Part shown: positions 47,377 to 60,185 of the stretch, one piece after another
How the letters are laid out: the number at the start of each line of letters is the position of its first letter
Position numbering within the stretch: position 1 is the first letter of the stretch
The notes under the pieces: generated by a model
Databases searched by the model: none
What the model saw: only the letters and a program-made list of their open reading frames with translations
What the model was told of the DNA's origin: nothing
Program-made: the position numbers and the translations under genes
Assembly: GCF_019112545.1 (NCBI RefSeq)
Contig: NW_025064895.1
Location: 364,049-428,048 of the forward strand
Length of the DNA: 64,000 bases
Direction: 5' to 3'
From: Guyanagaster necrorhizus
Lineage: Eukaryota; Basidiomycota; Agaricomycetes; Agaricales; Physalacriaceae

Positions 47377-50300
47377 TCACCCCCCCTTTACTTTCAAGCT
47401 ATGCGCGATCTTCTCCAGCAGCTTCTCCATTCTCTCCTGCCTCGTCTCCAGCTCCGCAAACTTCTCCCAGTACCCACCTGAATCGGCTTCTTCTTCTTTA
47501 ACCGCAGCAGCTGTCAGCAAATTCATAGATGAGTTGTCCTCGGGGGAAGACATTGACGTGACAGCAGGCGGACTCTCGGACAAAGGTCCCGAACCATCTG
47601 TTCGCTTGAAATTACTACCTTCTTGACTTCGTTGATGTGTCGGACTATGGTGACCGTACCCACCGTCCGTCGTCCCTCTTCGGTGTTGATGCATTGATGA
47701 CAGTCTTCTTCTACTTGCTGGTCCAAAGCTAACCAAATGCGGTGGACTGGGACCTTCATCGGCGATAGGATCATCATGGAGGACCAACGGCTGGAATATC
47801 TGAGCCAGCGGGCTGGTGAAACTTTGGGCGCTTTCAAAACCACGATTGAGGATGGAATTTACGCGGGTGCGGGCTATAGGGAAAGGCTGTGAAGGTGAAT
47901 GTGAAGGGGCATTACCAAGCGAGTCGTCGAAATGGGGATGATTCACATGGGGTGGCTGCTGCTGTCCAGGTGTATTTGCTTGTGGAGCCGTCCGAGAGGG
48001 CGGTGAAGACGGCGTTGAATTTCGATTTTGAGAACTCAACAGCGAGCCATTGGATACGTGCGGATAAGTATCGAGCGCGCTTGAGTTTAACTCATCGTCA
48101 ATTTCGAAGATCTGTATGGTATCAAGCAAACGATGACCGCATCCATGGAATTTTGCACTCACTGCGTCAATATCGGCGTCAGAGCGAGTGAGTCCTTCGA
48201 AGAGCGCTGGAGAATATTATCTTAGAAGCAACTTTTGAGCAGGCGATCATCGACATCTACCTAGCCACTTCAATCCTTTGGGTAATGTGTCATAGACCTT
48301 TTCAGCGGCGACGGTAAATGTCTCGGAGAATCCTATTGTACCGTAAAATTTAGCTTGGCGTTCGTAAAAAGCAATCATCAACAGTATCGGGAAGCTGGTA
48401 GCCCTGTTCACAGAAGGTTACCCAAGATCACAACTGCGATATCCAGACATACCGAATCATGAAAACATTAACCTGGTGGCTTCCACGTTAATCCAAACTC
48501 ATCCATACCAGATCGTCAGGAACACACCTTGTGGAACCACCGCGGAGTGAGAATGTACCTTGCCGGTAGCATTATGCACACGGCGATTAGATTTATTGGA
48601 GGTTGATACGAGAATAGAGAGTCGGCTTTGACGCTAGATACGAGTTTGAATATGAGCTTGAATTCCACGATACCAGTGCATACCCTTCAATTGTTGAGAC
48701 CGCTCGTCTGAACATTGCCTGCGTCGCCTAAGTAACGATGTTTACGCAGGTAAAATGAAGAATATACCTCCGCGGCGGCATCTTCGTTGATGGTAGCGAA
48801 GGTGTTAGATAGTATCTACGCATATTGATCAGCGGGCCGATCACTCTGATGGCAACGCGAGGCGTACCGAAACAAGAACTATATAAAAGAGATGTTACCG
48901 AGCAGTGGCCATCATCAGTCAAAGAATCGACCAACCAGTTAGCAACAAGGTGTTGCTCAGACACGCGTAAGTAACCATCAGTACAGGGCCAATGACTCGG
49001 TGGAACTGAGCTGAAAGAGGGAGTGAGTGGATTCCTTTGACTTTTGAGGAACTAAAAACGTACTGGCCCTGTCGAACCCACTGGCATCTAGCCCAAACCA
49101 TAAATCAAGCATCCACCATGCAATAGTTCTTCAAATTTATCATAAGAATAGCATATCAGGAACGTTCAAGTAAAAACTATCATACCCAACGCTGTATCTG
49201 TGAGGATTTAGAATTTGACGTCAGAGACAGAATCTTTGGAAACAAGATCGGATATACCCTGCTTCATTTCTGCTCAGTCTAACGCAAGCATCGGCGTCAG
49301 TAGAACTCCGAAAGCAAAGAAAATCACTGACGTCCACAACGCGTACAGGAAACCGCAGAAACAAAAGGCCGCGATAAGCATCAATACAACGAATTGCATC
49401 ATCATCGCTCGCAAAGAAAGCACCATCAAATTGTTCTTTAGCGTGACGAAAGCTAGACTGGGAGACAGGTGGGTAATAATGCATGCTAAACAACTTCAGG
49501 GCCATACCGAGGGAATAACAAGCAGGCGATAAGGGCCAAGCAGTCGATACCTGCTTTGCGAGCCCAAGGATCTTCGCAAGTGAGCCAATAGCATGAATTT
49601 GGCATAAATATAGCGTACCGTGGTGATAAACCCCATATACACGAAGGATTGCATAGATGAGATAGGTAGTGACTAGTGCGAGATCGAAGCCGTTCTTTCG
49701 GGGTGTCAGTAATGGATGCATAGCGACGCCGAAAACGTACCCAAGTACCCTTGAAGTAGACCTGCATCCCATGTTCCTGCATGGCGGCGACCTTCTCCAA
49801 AGAGAACCCCAGGCCGTAGATCAAAAATGCCATCTCAGCGGCGTTTATTGAGTCCAGTTGGTTTATCTCGATGGCTGTAACGAAAAGGACGAAAAGGATC
49901 AAGAAACTAAACCGAAACCTGAATAAAAAGAATGAACAGAGGATGAAGAACCGTACTTCATGTATTCCAGAACCGACCGAATAGCAGGAACCTTGAGCCG
50001 GTAATGATCAAGTAGTGGTGCCTTGTGAGGATCATAGAAATGAATTGGTGTTCGCTTGTATGTATCTGAAAGAATAGAATGACTGCTTGTTGCTTGGTAC
50101 ACACATTTTCCTCTTCATAACAGATAGATAAGCAACCCGCAAGAGAATACCGTTCCACTCACGTCCAGATGCCATCAATGACTTTTTGACATGACGAACT
50201 TTTGATAAAACGTTTCGCTCTGCCAAGAATGGCCATTTCGATAGCGTTGCCCACTCGCTCTTCTAGGTCTTCCCTCTCTTCCCTCGCGGCTTGCATTAGT

Positions 50301-50990
50301 GCTCGGTCGGCACCGTTATAAACAGACCAGCTGGTAGAGAGTGCGTGCACGAGGTCCAACATGTTATCGGCATAATCGCGCAGAACACGTATGGCTAGGA
50401 TCTCACACAGTTCTGCTCTTGTACGCGACACGGAAGCGGTTGCCATTCCCTGATCACGAATGAAATGGACGCGGTTTAGGAGAAAGCAGAATACAATGGA
50501 CATGTTTCCAGCGCGTTGTAGAGCAGCATACTTTTCAAAGAGAGGTCGAATGAGCGTGTATGTAAGGTCCGGCGCTGTCAGCTGCGTATCTATGTTAGAT
50601 TTCACTTCGGGTGCGACAAACATACTTTGAACGTACAGCCTCATATGTTAAAGGTGTGTCTGGAAGATTTCAGTGGGCGTTCGTACGCGATATCTCCATG
50701 ACGCACCAATAAAATGCTAAATACAAGCAGATGTCGTTAGTATCCACGACATAACACACGAATTTGGGTTATCACACACCGTTATATCCTGCAAAGCCGG
50801 TTACAGCTACAACAAAACTGAAACTAGTTCGGAACTTACGGCCCTGATCATATGGATTATAGGATAGACTTCCGTAGCATCCACATCGCTTCTGGATACA
50901 ATTTCTCATAAAAATAAATGCGTTAGGGTGTGGAAGAGAGACTCACGGTGATAAAAGAGGCTGGCTCTCTGAAATCTCCCCTGGCACCAT
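47377..50990 (-). CDS. YVC1: Vacuolar TRP cation channel
   Basis: A calcium-permeable TRPY channel of the vacuolar membrane that releases stored Ca2+ after osmotic or mechanical stimulus. Splicing from the ATG at 50988-50990 gives MVPGEISESQPLL, EVYPIIHMIRADITHFIDTP and then LTAPDLTYTLIRPLFEKYA, the family N-terminus, using two microexons (50780-50788 and 50707-50716). Then come FLLNRVHFIRDQ, QATSSHSILSDTYKRTPIHF, PLLDHYRLKVPAIRSVLEYM, membrane segments with NAAEMAFLIYGLGFSLEKVA and KGTWNGFDLALVTTYLIYAI, and RVIGPVLMVTYACLSNTLL and EAMFRRAVSTIEGVKADSLF around S6. The cytosolic tail (48162-47377) is disordered and ends in a coiled coil (YWEKFAELETRQERMEKLLE). Roughly 18 exons. Confidence 0.9.
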
Positions 50991-51213
50991 GGTTGTCAAC
51001 GTAAAAGGGGGTAGCGGCATTCCGGGCCGTACCAAGTGTGTGCTTAAAATTTTAGATGTCGAAAATTCCCACAAGTATGATAATGATAGTGATGATGATT
51101 ACTATTTAACGAGACCGTGAATTGGAGTACATATTATTGTTTTAACCGTTTGAGCTAGTACTCTTGAATAGTAGTGAGTGTAATCTAGGTGGCTCTACTG
51201 GTAATCATTTAAT

Positions 51214-53226
51214 TTACATAAATGCCCTCTCCTCTGGTGCCTCTCGGAAAGTGTACATGTTATCAACGAAGCTGTCCCACGAAGCCTCAGACAAGATGGG
51301 TGCCTTTGCATAAGGAGCGACGCCCATTCCGTCAACCCATTCGTTCATGTGGGGGAAGGCAGAGGTTATGGCGGCATTTTCCATGTCGGCGATACGCGCG
51401 CGAGTGAGCAAGCCGGCCTCCAGGTACCAACCAATATCCTTCTTGATTGCAAACACCTCATAGATATCTGCAAGGATCTGGGGTACATGTTCAGTGACAG
51501 CAGATTCGTGTGCCATACGGTGTCCAATGGCCTCGACGAGATCCTTGGATCGCGGAAGGATGTAATCAGCGTATTGCGTGCTGCGAGGACCATACTTCTT
51601 GGCAAGGGCGCGGCACTCCTCGAATACACCCTTTTCGTCTGAGACATGTAATGTTAGTCCGATTCAACGGAGATAGATTGGACACTACTCACGCTGGGCG
51701 AGGAGGCTATGGGGGTAGAGGGGAGCAGGGACGGCGTAACGGCCCTGGAGCAGTTCCGAAGCAAGGCCTAAGAGAATGGGAGTCAAGCCGAAGAAAATAG
51801 TATATGATACAAAGCTACTCACGGATAGATAAAACAAGGACATCGCCCTCGGCTATAACGATACCTCTCATCTCTGCCTAAAAACATGCGTCAACGAGAG
51901 TTGGTTTGTCCGGAGAGGAAAACCCACGAATTGCGTGACAATCTGGTTATAGTCAAAGAGACCCTGGGCACCGAGACGCTCAGAGAGGTTGAAGTGAGTT
52001 GCTTGGGCATGTTCCATGACAACAGCCTTGTAGATAGTTGTGATAGCATGACGAGCCTGGTGGCTAGCGACAGGGTCAGTGAAGTACTTGATGGCGTGCT
52101 TGGTTAGGGCCTGAATGACATATGTTTGAGCAACAGCTGTGAAGATTGGGATCTGCTGGGTGCGGAATGAAATAATGGGAACAGGATTGGGCGCTCCAAC
52201 TTTGCGACGGAGGGAGTACTTGTAAGCAATATGTGCAGCAATTTGGGTAGCAGGGAGAGCGAGAGAAGCGAGAGCGAGCGTGCCGACGGAGATACGCCAA
52301 ATGGCGACCAAGAAGTCGTCGTGGGTGGATGGTTTGTCTCCTACGGGGCCAAGGAGGGCGGTGGAAGGGAGTTTGACGTTGTTGAAGTGGGTGATGGCGT
52401 GGTTGACGGGAGTCGCACCATGACGAGTGGGGATCAGTCTGATAAATGGACAATGAAATTGGAATGTGCAAAAGGAAAAAAAAAAAAGAAAAAGAAACTT
52501 TACTTGGCGGTGATGTTCTTGCACATATGGACACCATCGTTCAACTGGACGACAAAGGGCCGGATACCGCGTTTTTCACCACCGACGATGAGTTGAGACC
52601 AGACAACGGCATAACAAGGCTTGCCGAGGACGGGCACGGTGGGGGGCATATACTTGGATGCAAATCGGTTTGGAGAGTTAAGAATGAATGTACCATCCGG
52701 TTGTAGGGTAGCAGTCGTTTCCAAGTTTGTGGCATCAAGGCCATGTCCAGCTTCGGTCAGAAGGAACTGGCCACTTCAAATATAGCTTGTTAGAGAATGC
52801 ATTTGATCTAAAAATAGAGAAACATACATTGCCTTGCAATCCATCATATCCTTGCAGAGAGCCTGGAGTTCTGGACGGTCCTGAGCATAGGATCCAATGG
52901 TGCCGACAGCCAAGTTGAGGTGGATGGTCATGATGGTGATTGAAGAACCGTCATGCCAGGCAATAGGGTCATTGTGAATCTTCCAAAACTTGGGGGTGAG
53001 GTTGATGATGTCCTCAAAGGTAAGCCCTGCCGAGATGTTAATGGTATGTTGTGTTGTAAAAAAGAGACATTTGCTCACCCCAAGTCTTCCAGATGAGCTC
53101 TGCACGCTTGTACGCATTGTCGGACAAGGCAAGCGCGTTGTTGCGCGAGTTGGCGTTCGCACCGGCGGCCTTGAAGACGTCGACGGAGAGGAGAGATTCA
53201 GATGGCCAGTTATGAGAGAAGGACAT
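51214..53226 (-). CDS. Acyl-CoA oxidase
   Basis: A flavin-dependent enzyme of fatty acid beta-oxidation; the oxidase-type architecture suggests the peroxisome. The ATG at 53224-53226 starts MSFSHNWPSESLLSVDVFKA. The N-domain includes FWKIHNDPIAWHDGSSITIM, then the FAD-binding GQFLLTEAGHGLDATNLETT and TFILNSPNRFASKYMPPTVP (about 52780-52640). The middle contains LIVGGEKRGIRPFVVQLNDG and HFNNVKLPSTALLG. The C-terminal helical domain has AQGLFDYNQIVTQF and IVIAEGDVLVLSIRLASELL, where the AEGD block supplies the catalytic-base Glu region. The protein ends APEERAFM with no PTS1 tripeptide, so targeting is not clear. About eight exons, around 600 residues. The FOL1 gene is divergent, about 600 bp away. 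Confidence 0.85.
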
Positions 53227-53839
53227 TGCTGGAAGTATGGAAGAGAGCTGCTTGTCGTGAGAGGCTTGATGACAACAAGTGCATGCCCTTGCCTTTAATA
53301 CCAAGAAGCAGGTAGCATCGATGTCAGTTACGTAGCAGCCTGATTTGGCACAGAGTTCTCCATATCGTTATTGGACCAGTCCAGAACAGAATAAAGACTA
53401 TCAGCGCCCGGGGAAAAAAACAACACCTGTGCCACGGTGCGCACCCGTGGTTTACTCTGACCGCCGCTGCCCAGCGGTTAATGACAGCGGATCAGCGTTA
53501 AGGGGACACGGAATGATAGCATTTTTTTTGTATGTTCTCCCAGCAATCAATCTCTAAAAAAAATGAGGCTCTTGGACGCGAATACTGGCCACGTTCGCGT
53601 CTTCGGTGGATGGTGATTGAGGGTGGCTTTAATCACGTGGCGGCTTCAGAGTACGTGAACTGGCTGACGTCATGATCATCACTCATTGGTAAATCTTATA
53701 TAAGGAAGGTTATATTCCGATATCGGATTGAACCGACTTGGAATAATTGCCGATCCAATTCTTGGCTTGTCCGCTGAATACGCAGCGATTTCGAAGTCGG
53801 TAGAACTTTGGAAGTGTAGGAAGCTTCAAATTGAATTCA

Positions 53840-56643
53840 ATGAGGTTCGTTACAGCTACCATCATTCGTATTCTTTACTCCTTCACTTCTTCCAGCGGCA
53901 CCGATTACATTCGAGTCAAGGACCTGCTCGTCAATGCCTACCTGTCTTCAGGCGCTCGGTGGCCACCAAAGGAGCCAGGCAAACCGACTCTGCAGCCTAT
54001 TTTTATCACGATATCCATACCATATGATATCAAAAAAGCAGCGGACAACGATGACCTCGAAAACAGCATAAGTTACTCGGCTCTGGCATCTACGGTAAGG
54101 GCTGCCCTCAGCCCCGACCCATCAGCGGAATTCACCCCAGTGTTTGACTCCTTGGAGTCTGTCGGCTGCTGCATCTATGATCTCCTTCTTTCCGAATCCC
54201 CCTACCGCTCCATTTTGCACCAGATACAGCTAAAAATCTCCCAGACTAAACCTCCACTGCACTGCCACGCTGTCGTCGTCGAATCAAGTGCAACACAAAG
54301 CACGGATTCGTGGTACCTGGATCGGATCAGATACCTCTGCGAAAATATAGAATGCCATGCGATCATTGGGGTGAATCCTGCCGAAAGGCTTGAAAGGCAG
54401 CTTGTCCGCTTGAATGTCTCGATTGATCACCCGGGTTATTGTCCAGGGTCGGGAAAATCTTTGGATTTCAGATCGCTGATACGACGTCTGTATGAGGTGC
54501 GTGAGTATGCAGCTCCTACAAGATTCGTTCGACGTATATCATCAATCCTCTTTAGAATGTGGGAAAGACAGAATTTCTAACATTAGAAGCATTGGCGTCC
54601 TACACAGCGTTAGAAAGTCTAAAAGAATTGCGGCTCTTCCTTCAAAGCGACCTCGCTCCATCAATTAACGTCAAGGCCGCAAAGCCTTATGCTCTGGTCT
54701 TCGCTAGTGCTTCTGAAATCGAAGTCTGTCGGACATTTTCCGATTACCCTTCCGAGTTCAAGACGGACAGGGTAAAACATCAGGTTTGCTGAAAGCTCAG
54801 CATGGCTGCGTCCTCTAATGTTTACCCTAGTCACTGGACGTACCCTCGCTGTCTACTGCGGTCATCGCGTTCGGCTCAAACCTTGGGGATCGTTTTTTCA
54901 ATATTGAGCTCGCCCTTCGATTACTCGAAGTACCAAAATACTACTCCCTTCAAAATGCCCACGCAGTTGTGGATATTCTCGACACCAGTTTCTTGTATGA
55001 AAGCGCACCGATGTATGTCACAGATCAGCCTGCGTTCATTAATGGTGCCTGCATCGTGAGTACCAGTCGTCCATCCATTTTTCATTTTTCCGAATATATA
55101 TAGATTCAAACCAATCTCCTGCCTTTGGAACTTTTGGGCCTCCTTAAAAAAATAGAAGCCACTGTCGGAAGAGTACCTTCCATTCGAAACGGCCCTCGAG
55201 CAGTGGACCTTGACATTATTCTCTATAGCGACCTCGTCATCGATACTAGACCCCTTCATCAACGGCAAACCGATGAATATTTAGAGGGAAGTTTAGTGAT
55301 TCCCCATCCACGAATGTGTGAAAGGGAGTTCGTTCTCCGACCCTTAAAAGAGTACGTCATTAGATCGTCTCTCGTCCCGTCACGTCACTTATCCGTTCCG
55401 TAGCATGATTCCCGACAACATACATCCGATCATTGGGAAATCAATAGCCACGCTCTTGGATGAAGCACTATCGACATTCCCTGTGCCAGAGTTCCCAATG
55501 CAGAAGGTTATACCTTTTCCGAGATACCCGCTATCCTCGGATAGCAAGGCGCTCTTGACCAACGTCCCCCCTGTACCTTCTAATCTTACATACTGGGCAT
55601 TTCCCTGCTCACCTGGCTCTCCGTCCTTCCAAACACGACTCATGGCCATCCTTAACTCAACGCCGGACTCATTCTCCGACGGATCAGTTCACAATACGCT
55701 CTCTACCGCGCTGGACTGTGCACGCCATGCTACACAATCAGGCGCAGATATCATAGATATTGGCGGCTATTCGACGAGACCGGGCGCTGCATTCGTTAGC
55801 GTTGCGGACGAGATTGCAAGAGTTTCACCGGTTATTTCTGCCATCAGAAAATCCGAGACAGATGAAATGCTCCGCGATGTGCTTATTAGCGTGGATACAT
55901 TCCGCTGGCAAGTTGCAAGGTCCGCAATTAGTTCTGGGGCAAACTGCATCAACGACGTGTATTCATTCACCGGTCCATCATGTTATCCGTATCCTTCCGA
56001 CGATGCTATGGAACAAACTATTGCCCGACAATATATCACTGAATTGAAGAAGCTGACCAGGGAATTTGCCGTTCCTGTGGTGTTGATGCATTCTAGGGCT
56101 GAAGCAGGGGCCAATAAGAATTACGGCGATTATTCATACGCCGGATCAAAAAATTCGGTGGTTGAGGGCGTTCGCGTCGAGCTCGGAATAAAAGTCGATG
56201 ATATCGTGAAAGGGAAGGGAGGGATAAGAAGATGGCTCGTTATCATTGACCCCGGCGTTGGATTCAGCAAGACCGTCGACGGAAACCTGCAAGTCCTCCG
56301 GGATTCATCATCTATAACGGATGATATCTATATTGGATCTAGTTCGTCTTCCTATAGTCTTCAATTTTTATCAGTGCCTTTACCTTCAAAGATAGAATCA
56401 GACCGAAGGCGTAACCCCCTCGCAGGCTTTCCTTTTCTCATTGGTGCATCAAGGAAGTCATTCCTAGGCACCATACTTGAGGGTGGAAATGGAAGAACCA
56501 CTCAGCCTAAGGAACGAGGCTGGGCCACGGCCGCGACCGTTGCCTGTGCTGTTCAACAAGGCGCTTGTGCTGTTCGAGTACATGACATTTCAGAAATGGC
56601 GGATGTTCTTCGGGTGGCGAATTTATTGTGGCGGTCGCATTAA
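53840..56643 (+). CDS. FOL1: Trifunctional folate enzyme (DHNA aldolase, HPPK, DHPS)
   Basis: Three consecutive steps of dihydrofolate synthesis in one chain. Two FolB-like domains come first: DYIRVKDLLVNAYLSSG...ISYSALASTVRA (53900-54110) and CHAIIGVNPAERLERQLVRL...EFLTLEALASY (54355-54610). HPPK follows, with IAFGSNLGDR (about 54870), RNGPRAVDLDIILYSD (about 55185) and VIPHPRMCEREFVLRPL. DHPS is in the last exon: MAILNSTPDSFSDGS (about 55640), DIIDIGGYSTRPG, SVDTFRWQVA, NDVYSF, VLMHSRA, DPGVGFSKT, FLIGASRKSFLG and RGWATAATVACAVQQGA, ending at 56643. All hallmark motifs, including the sulfonamide/pABA loops, are intact. Exon 1 is uncertain: ATG 53840 is in frame with the first FolB domain but sits where an intron acceptor is also possible (about 53895). 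Confidence 0.93.
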
Positions 56644-57479
56644 CAGCGATACTACCGTTCCTGTATGCACTTACCGCATTCTTATAGATAGCTGTCTTCA
56701 ATTGGCCGACTATCAGGCCATCCGCCACGGCCTCGACTACAATTACAAGGGGACTCTCGCAACGTCGATACCGTTCGGCGTGTTTCTATCATCTGTTTTT
56801 TTTTCTTATTCGTCTCGGTTAACTCGGTAGAACATTGGTATGGAAAACCTACCGAAAACAAAGCATAGCGGCTGCTCCGTTGGCCGAAATATGTGGCCAT
56901 CGCGCTCAAGCTTCTCCATGAGGGCTCAGAGGAGTCTTCAGGGGGGTCTATACGACGAAATTCGGTATCAATAAGGCTACGTGCCTGTTACGTGATTATT
57001 TGGAGCCTGATTATATTATTATAAGCACGCAGAACATGACCGATACTTATAAGTATCTCTTCTTTCCTTCGATTTTAATGGTTTCCGCTCAGCTGGGACA
57101 AATTAGCAATCGTCGTCTCTCTCTCTTAAAGGGCTCCCGAGCACGACGTGACGGAGGTGCTTACATGCACTGGCATTTTGGTACTACGGTTTTCCTTTTC
57201 CTGTTTTCATTTTTTGCTCGAACGGGTCAAAGCGAACAGGCAGGTTAAAGATTTCGCCGTCCATAGACGCCTGTGTGTTGTCAATGGCCCATAATGGTAT
57301 CCCTTCTTTGAATACAGGGCAACATCCATGTCATACGGTGAGTATGCCAATGCCATTAATATCAGCAAAGCAATCTCTAAATACCCTCCGTACGTTCTGC
57401 TCTGACATTGGTAGTGTACGACATTTTGATATCCTTTGAGCAGGAGGCGCGTTTGACGCCCACCTTGTCTGCAACTTGT
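56644..57479. other. Intergenic, no gene seen
   Basis: FOL1 3' flank. Short open frames on both strands have no recognisable content. Confidence 0.45.
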
Positions 57480-58240
57480 TGACTGCTATTTTGTGTTCAG
57501 GTTGAACTTGTGTGGAGGTATATAATGTTCAGGTATTACGATGGAGACATCCTTTTGATTCGCCTGCAAACAGATCCCAGTGGTCATCTTCCAACACACA
57601 CTATTTCTTGGCAAGATATCACGCAATCGTCTACTTCGTTTCCGAAGTTCTGTTTCTCAATACGTCGGCATTCATTTCAGTGTCACTGCATGGGGTAAGT
57701 CAGTACTATGCTAACTTGATTCAATTATTCCAAACAGCTAAATTGCAGTGAATATATCTGAGGAACCAAGTAATGAGGTATGCTAAAATCACCCTTCATC
57801 AGTCATTACTTCTTTCACTGACGATATTGCGTTCCAGTTGTTTGTAGCTTTTTATTCATGCCTCGTACTCGTATGTCATTGTTGACTACCAGGTGTCGTT
57901 TATATTGCTATTGGTTGTTCCTGTGTGACTGAAGGACGTCTTCATAAGCCCAGCCTCACGTTTATCTTGACAGTGCCGATCCTTCAACATACATCTTCAT
58001 TCTTGACATCATTCTATTATTTCGCGTCTACGCCTTGTATAACCGAAATAAATTTCGTGCGTATATGTGGTTTTATTATGCGCATATCTGGCGCATATCT
58101 GGCGCATATCCTGATTGCTTTTTCCCTCGGCAGTTTTTATCTTCCTCTCGCTCTGTACTGTTGGTGCGTAAATTTGTACTACAAAGGGCGAGATGACCAT
58201 AAGCCTCTTGCCAGGATCCACAGCGGTGATTTGACCTAGA
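57480..58240 (+). pseudogene. DUF6533-like membrane protein fragment
   Basis: Pieces on the plus strand look like the multi-helix DUF6533 family that is expanded in Agaricomycetes. A frame at about 57590-57670 reads FLARYHAIVYFVSEVLFLNT, the helix-2/3 region, and a frame at about 58000-58050 reads DIILLFRVYALYNRNK, the family hallmark with (L/F)RVYALY. The pieces lie in different frames and the usual following helices are not clear. The conserved N-terminal DYL..EIEYIW block was not found intact (VELVWRY at about 57500 may be its remnant). It may be a decayed gene, or an intron-rich gene whose exons I could not connect. A short direct repeat (GGCGCATATCT) lies at 58080-58110. Confidence 0.4.
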
Positions 58241-59715
58241 ATTTTGGCTTGGGTGATCCTTTGGTGCTTATATCTTTATAGGCTGCCCTGTGGGCTTTCA
58301 GTGTCGTGTGTCGACATGGTGCGACAGCTATGGCTGCTCCTTGGAGGGCCTGTAGGTCTATGGCATCAAATATGATGTACGGTATTGCCGCATAGTCAGT
58401 CAATCTCACCATCATTCCTTCCGTCCAGTGTTACAACTTGTCATACAGCGCTCCCCGCTTCTCATTATCAGGTATGTTTCACCAGTCTGCGTTCATGCAA
58501 TAGTAAACAACTCTTCAGTACTATTTCTGGCTTTGATGGTGACCAAGTTTTGTTAGAGTCTGGATCTATAATAAGAGTAACTCAGTCTCGGTACGCAAAG
58601 TTTTGGCGAACATATTACACCATATGCGGCCGCACCTGTGATCCAAGAACAATAATGACTCGGATGAAACAGATTTCACCGCTGTTGACAGCGTTCGTTG
58701 AAGATGGATGCATATTTTTTGTCATGTATTGGTTACGCGGCTTCTGTTTCAAATAACAATGTAATGCTGACCTTCGTTTCAGAATTACATGTGAGCAATT
58801 GTTTCTGAGAAGACAGATGCCAAGTTAACTTGGTAGTTGCACTAATGCTACGCATAGCCACGGATTTCTTTATGCATGGTCCCATCCATGATATATTTCT
58901 TCCGTATGTATCTTTATAGTCATCGAGTAGCTTGGAAAGTTGACGGAATCATATAGGTGGTCCATCGTTTGCTATTATTATGTCGTACATCTCCAACATG
59001 TCCTGCTGACGTATATATCTCCAGGGATCAAACCTTAGGTAGTGTTCCGTTTGTTATTGTAGACACGGCCGACCTACTTGGGGTGATGGCATTTTTATCG
59101 TGCTGACTACCATTGTTCCCACTCAAAACGCAACCCAATATAACCTGTCGGCCATTCAACGCGACGTGCTGAAACAAAGTCTGTAGGCCGTCCTCCGCCG
59201 TATCCTGTGTAACCTTGAATGACAAGTTCGAGATTGTATGAGTAGCCCCTTTACCTTCAAATTCTTTCTCCAGGCCCATAATCTGATGGGGACTAGATGA
59301 ACAAGTACAAAAATTGTCAGCACGCACGCGACGTGTAGCCTAAAAGTTTCAGGGACAGGCTCGTCGTAGAGCGTTCGACTGCGCCATGTAAAGTATTTAA
59401 TTCGTCATTCGTATTCATGCATTGGCTTGGGAATGTACTGTCGAGCTACGGTCGGTACATGAACGCGCAGAGACCGGTAGTCACCATGGAATAATCCAGG
59501 TGTGGCCATGTAGGAGATGAAATGACGTATACATCGCTTACAGAACCATATCCAATCAAAATTAACACTGAAAAAAGGACACCGAGTAAAGTTCCCCAAG
59601 CTTGTTGAACGAGACACGTGTAACCCGACCCTTTTCCCTACGGACTCTTTCGTTTACCTGTACTCCTATGCTTCAACCCGACAGTATATATACCTGGTAG
59701 TTATATCCGCATCCT
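58241..59715. other. Intergenic, no supported gene
   Basis: Open frames at 58385-58756 (plus), 59028-59327 and 59405-59617 (minus) have no recognisable motif, and neighbouring frames do not extend them. Nothing else seen. Confidence 0.35.
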
Positions 59716-59908
59716 CAGTCGTTTCACTATTACTGTGCCGACTGAGGTATGCTTTACTTAACTCATATACCATACATACTTTACTCACTCGTTTCCTTAG
59801 TTCTAACTACATTGTTCATCTTACTTTAGGTATGGTATCATATCAATACAGTCGTTTCACTATTACTGCGCCGACTGAGTTCCAACTACGTTGTTCATCT
59901 TACTTTAA
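59716..59908. repeat. Two-module direct repeat
   Basis: Module A is 31 bp (starts CAGTCGTTTCACTATTACTG) and occurs at 59716-59746 and 59849-59879 with one mismatch. Module B is about 30 bp (contains TTGTTCATCTTACTTTA) and occurs at 59800-59829 and 59879-59908 with a few mismatches. In the first copy A and B are about 53 bp apart; in the second they abut. This indicates a duplication followed by a deletion or insertion between the modules. Confidence 0.75.
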
Positions 59909-60185
59909 AGCTTCCCCAGCAACGAGGGGCTCATCAACGTCCTAGGATGAGAACCACCACAAATTCGCAGCACAAAATTCTCCACATCTTCATAGACGTT
60001 ACATTTCCCTTTTCACACTGCAAAGATAATGCGATTGAAAACCCTTCCAGAATTGTCCTAGCTAACTTTTAAGCGTACGTGATCGTGATGGACACGTGGT
60101 AATGGTGATAATATTATTGTTTCAAATCAGTTTTTTTTTTTTTCAGTACCCACGACCGCGCGTACGGCTATAGGATACCAGACAG
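59909..60185. promoter_or_regulatory. F-box gene upstream region
   Basis: Upstream of the F-box start; contains a T-run at about 60129-60144. The promoter role is assumed from position only. Confidence 0.2.
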
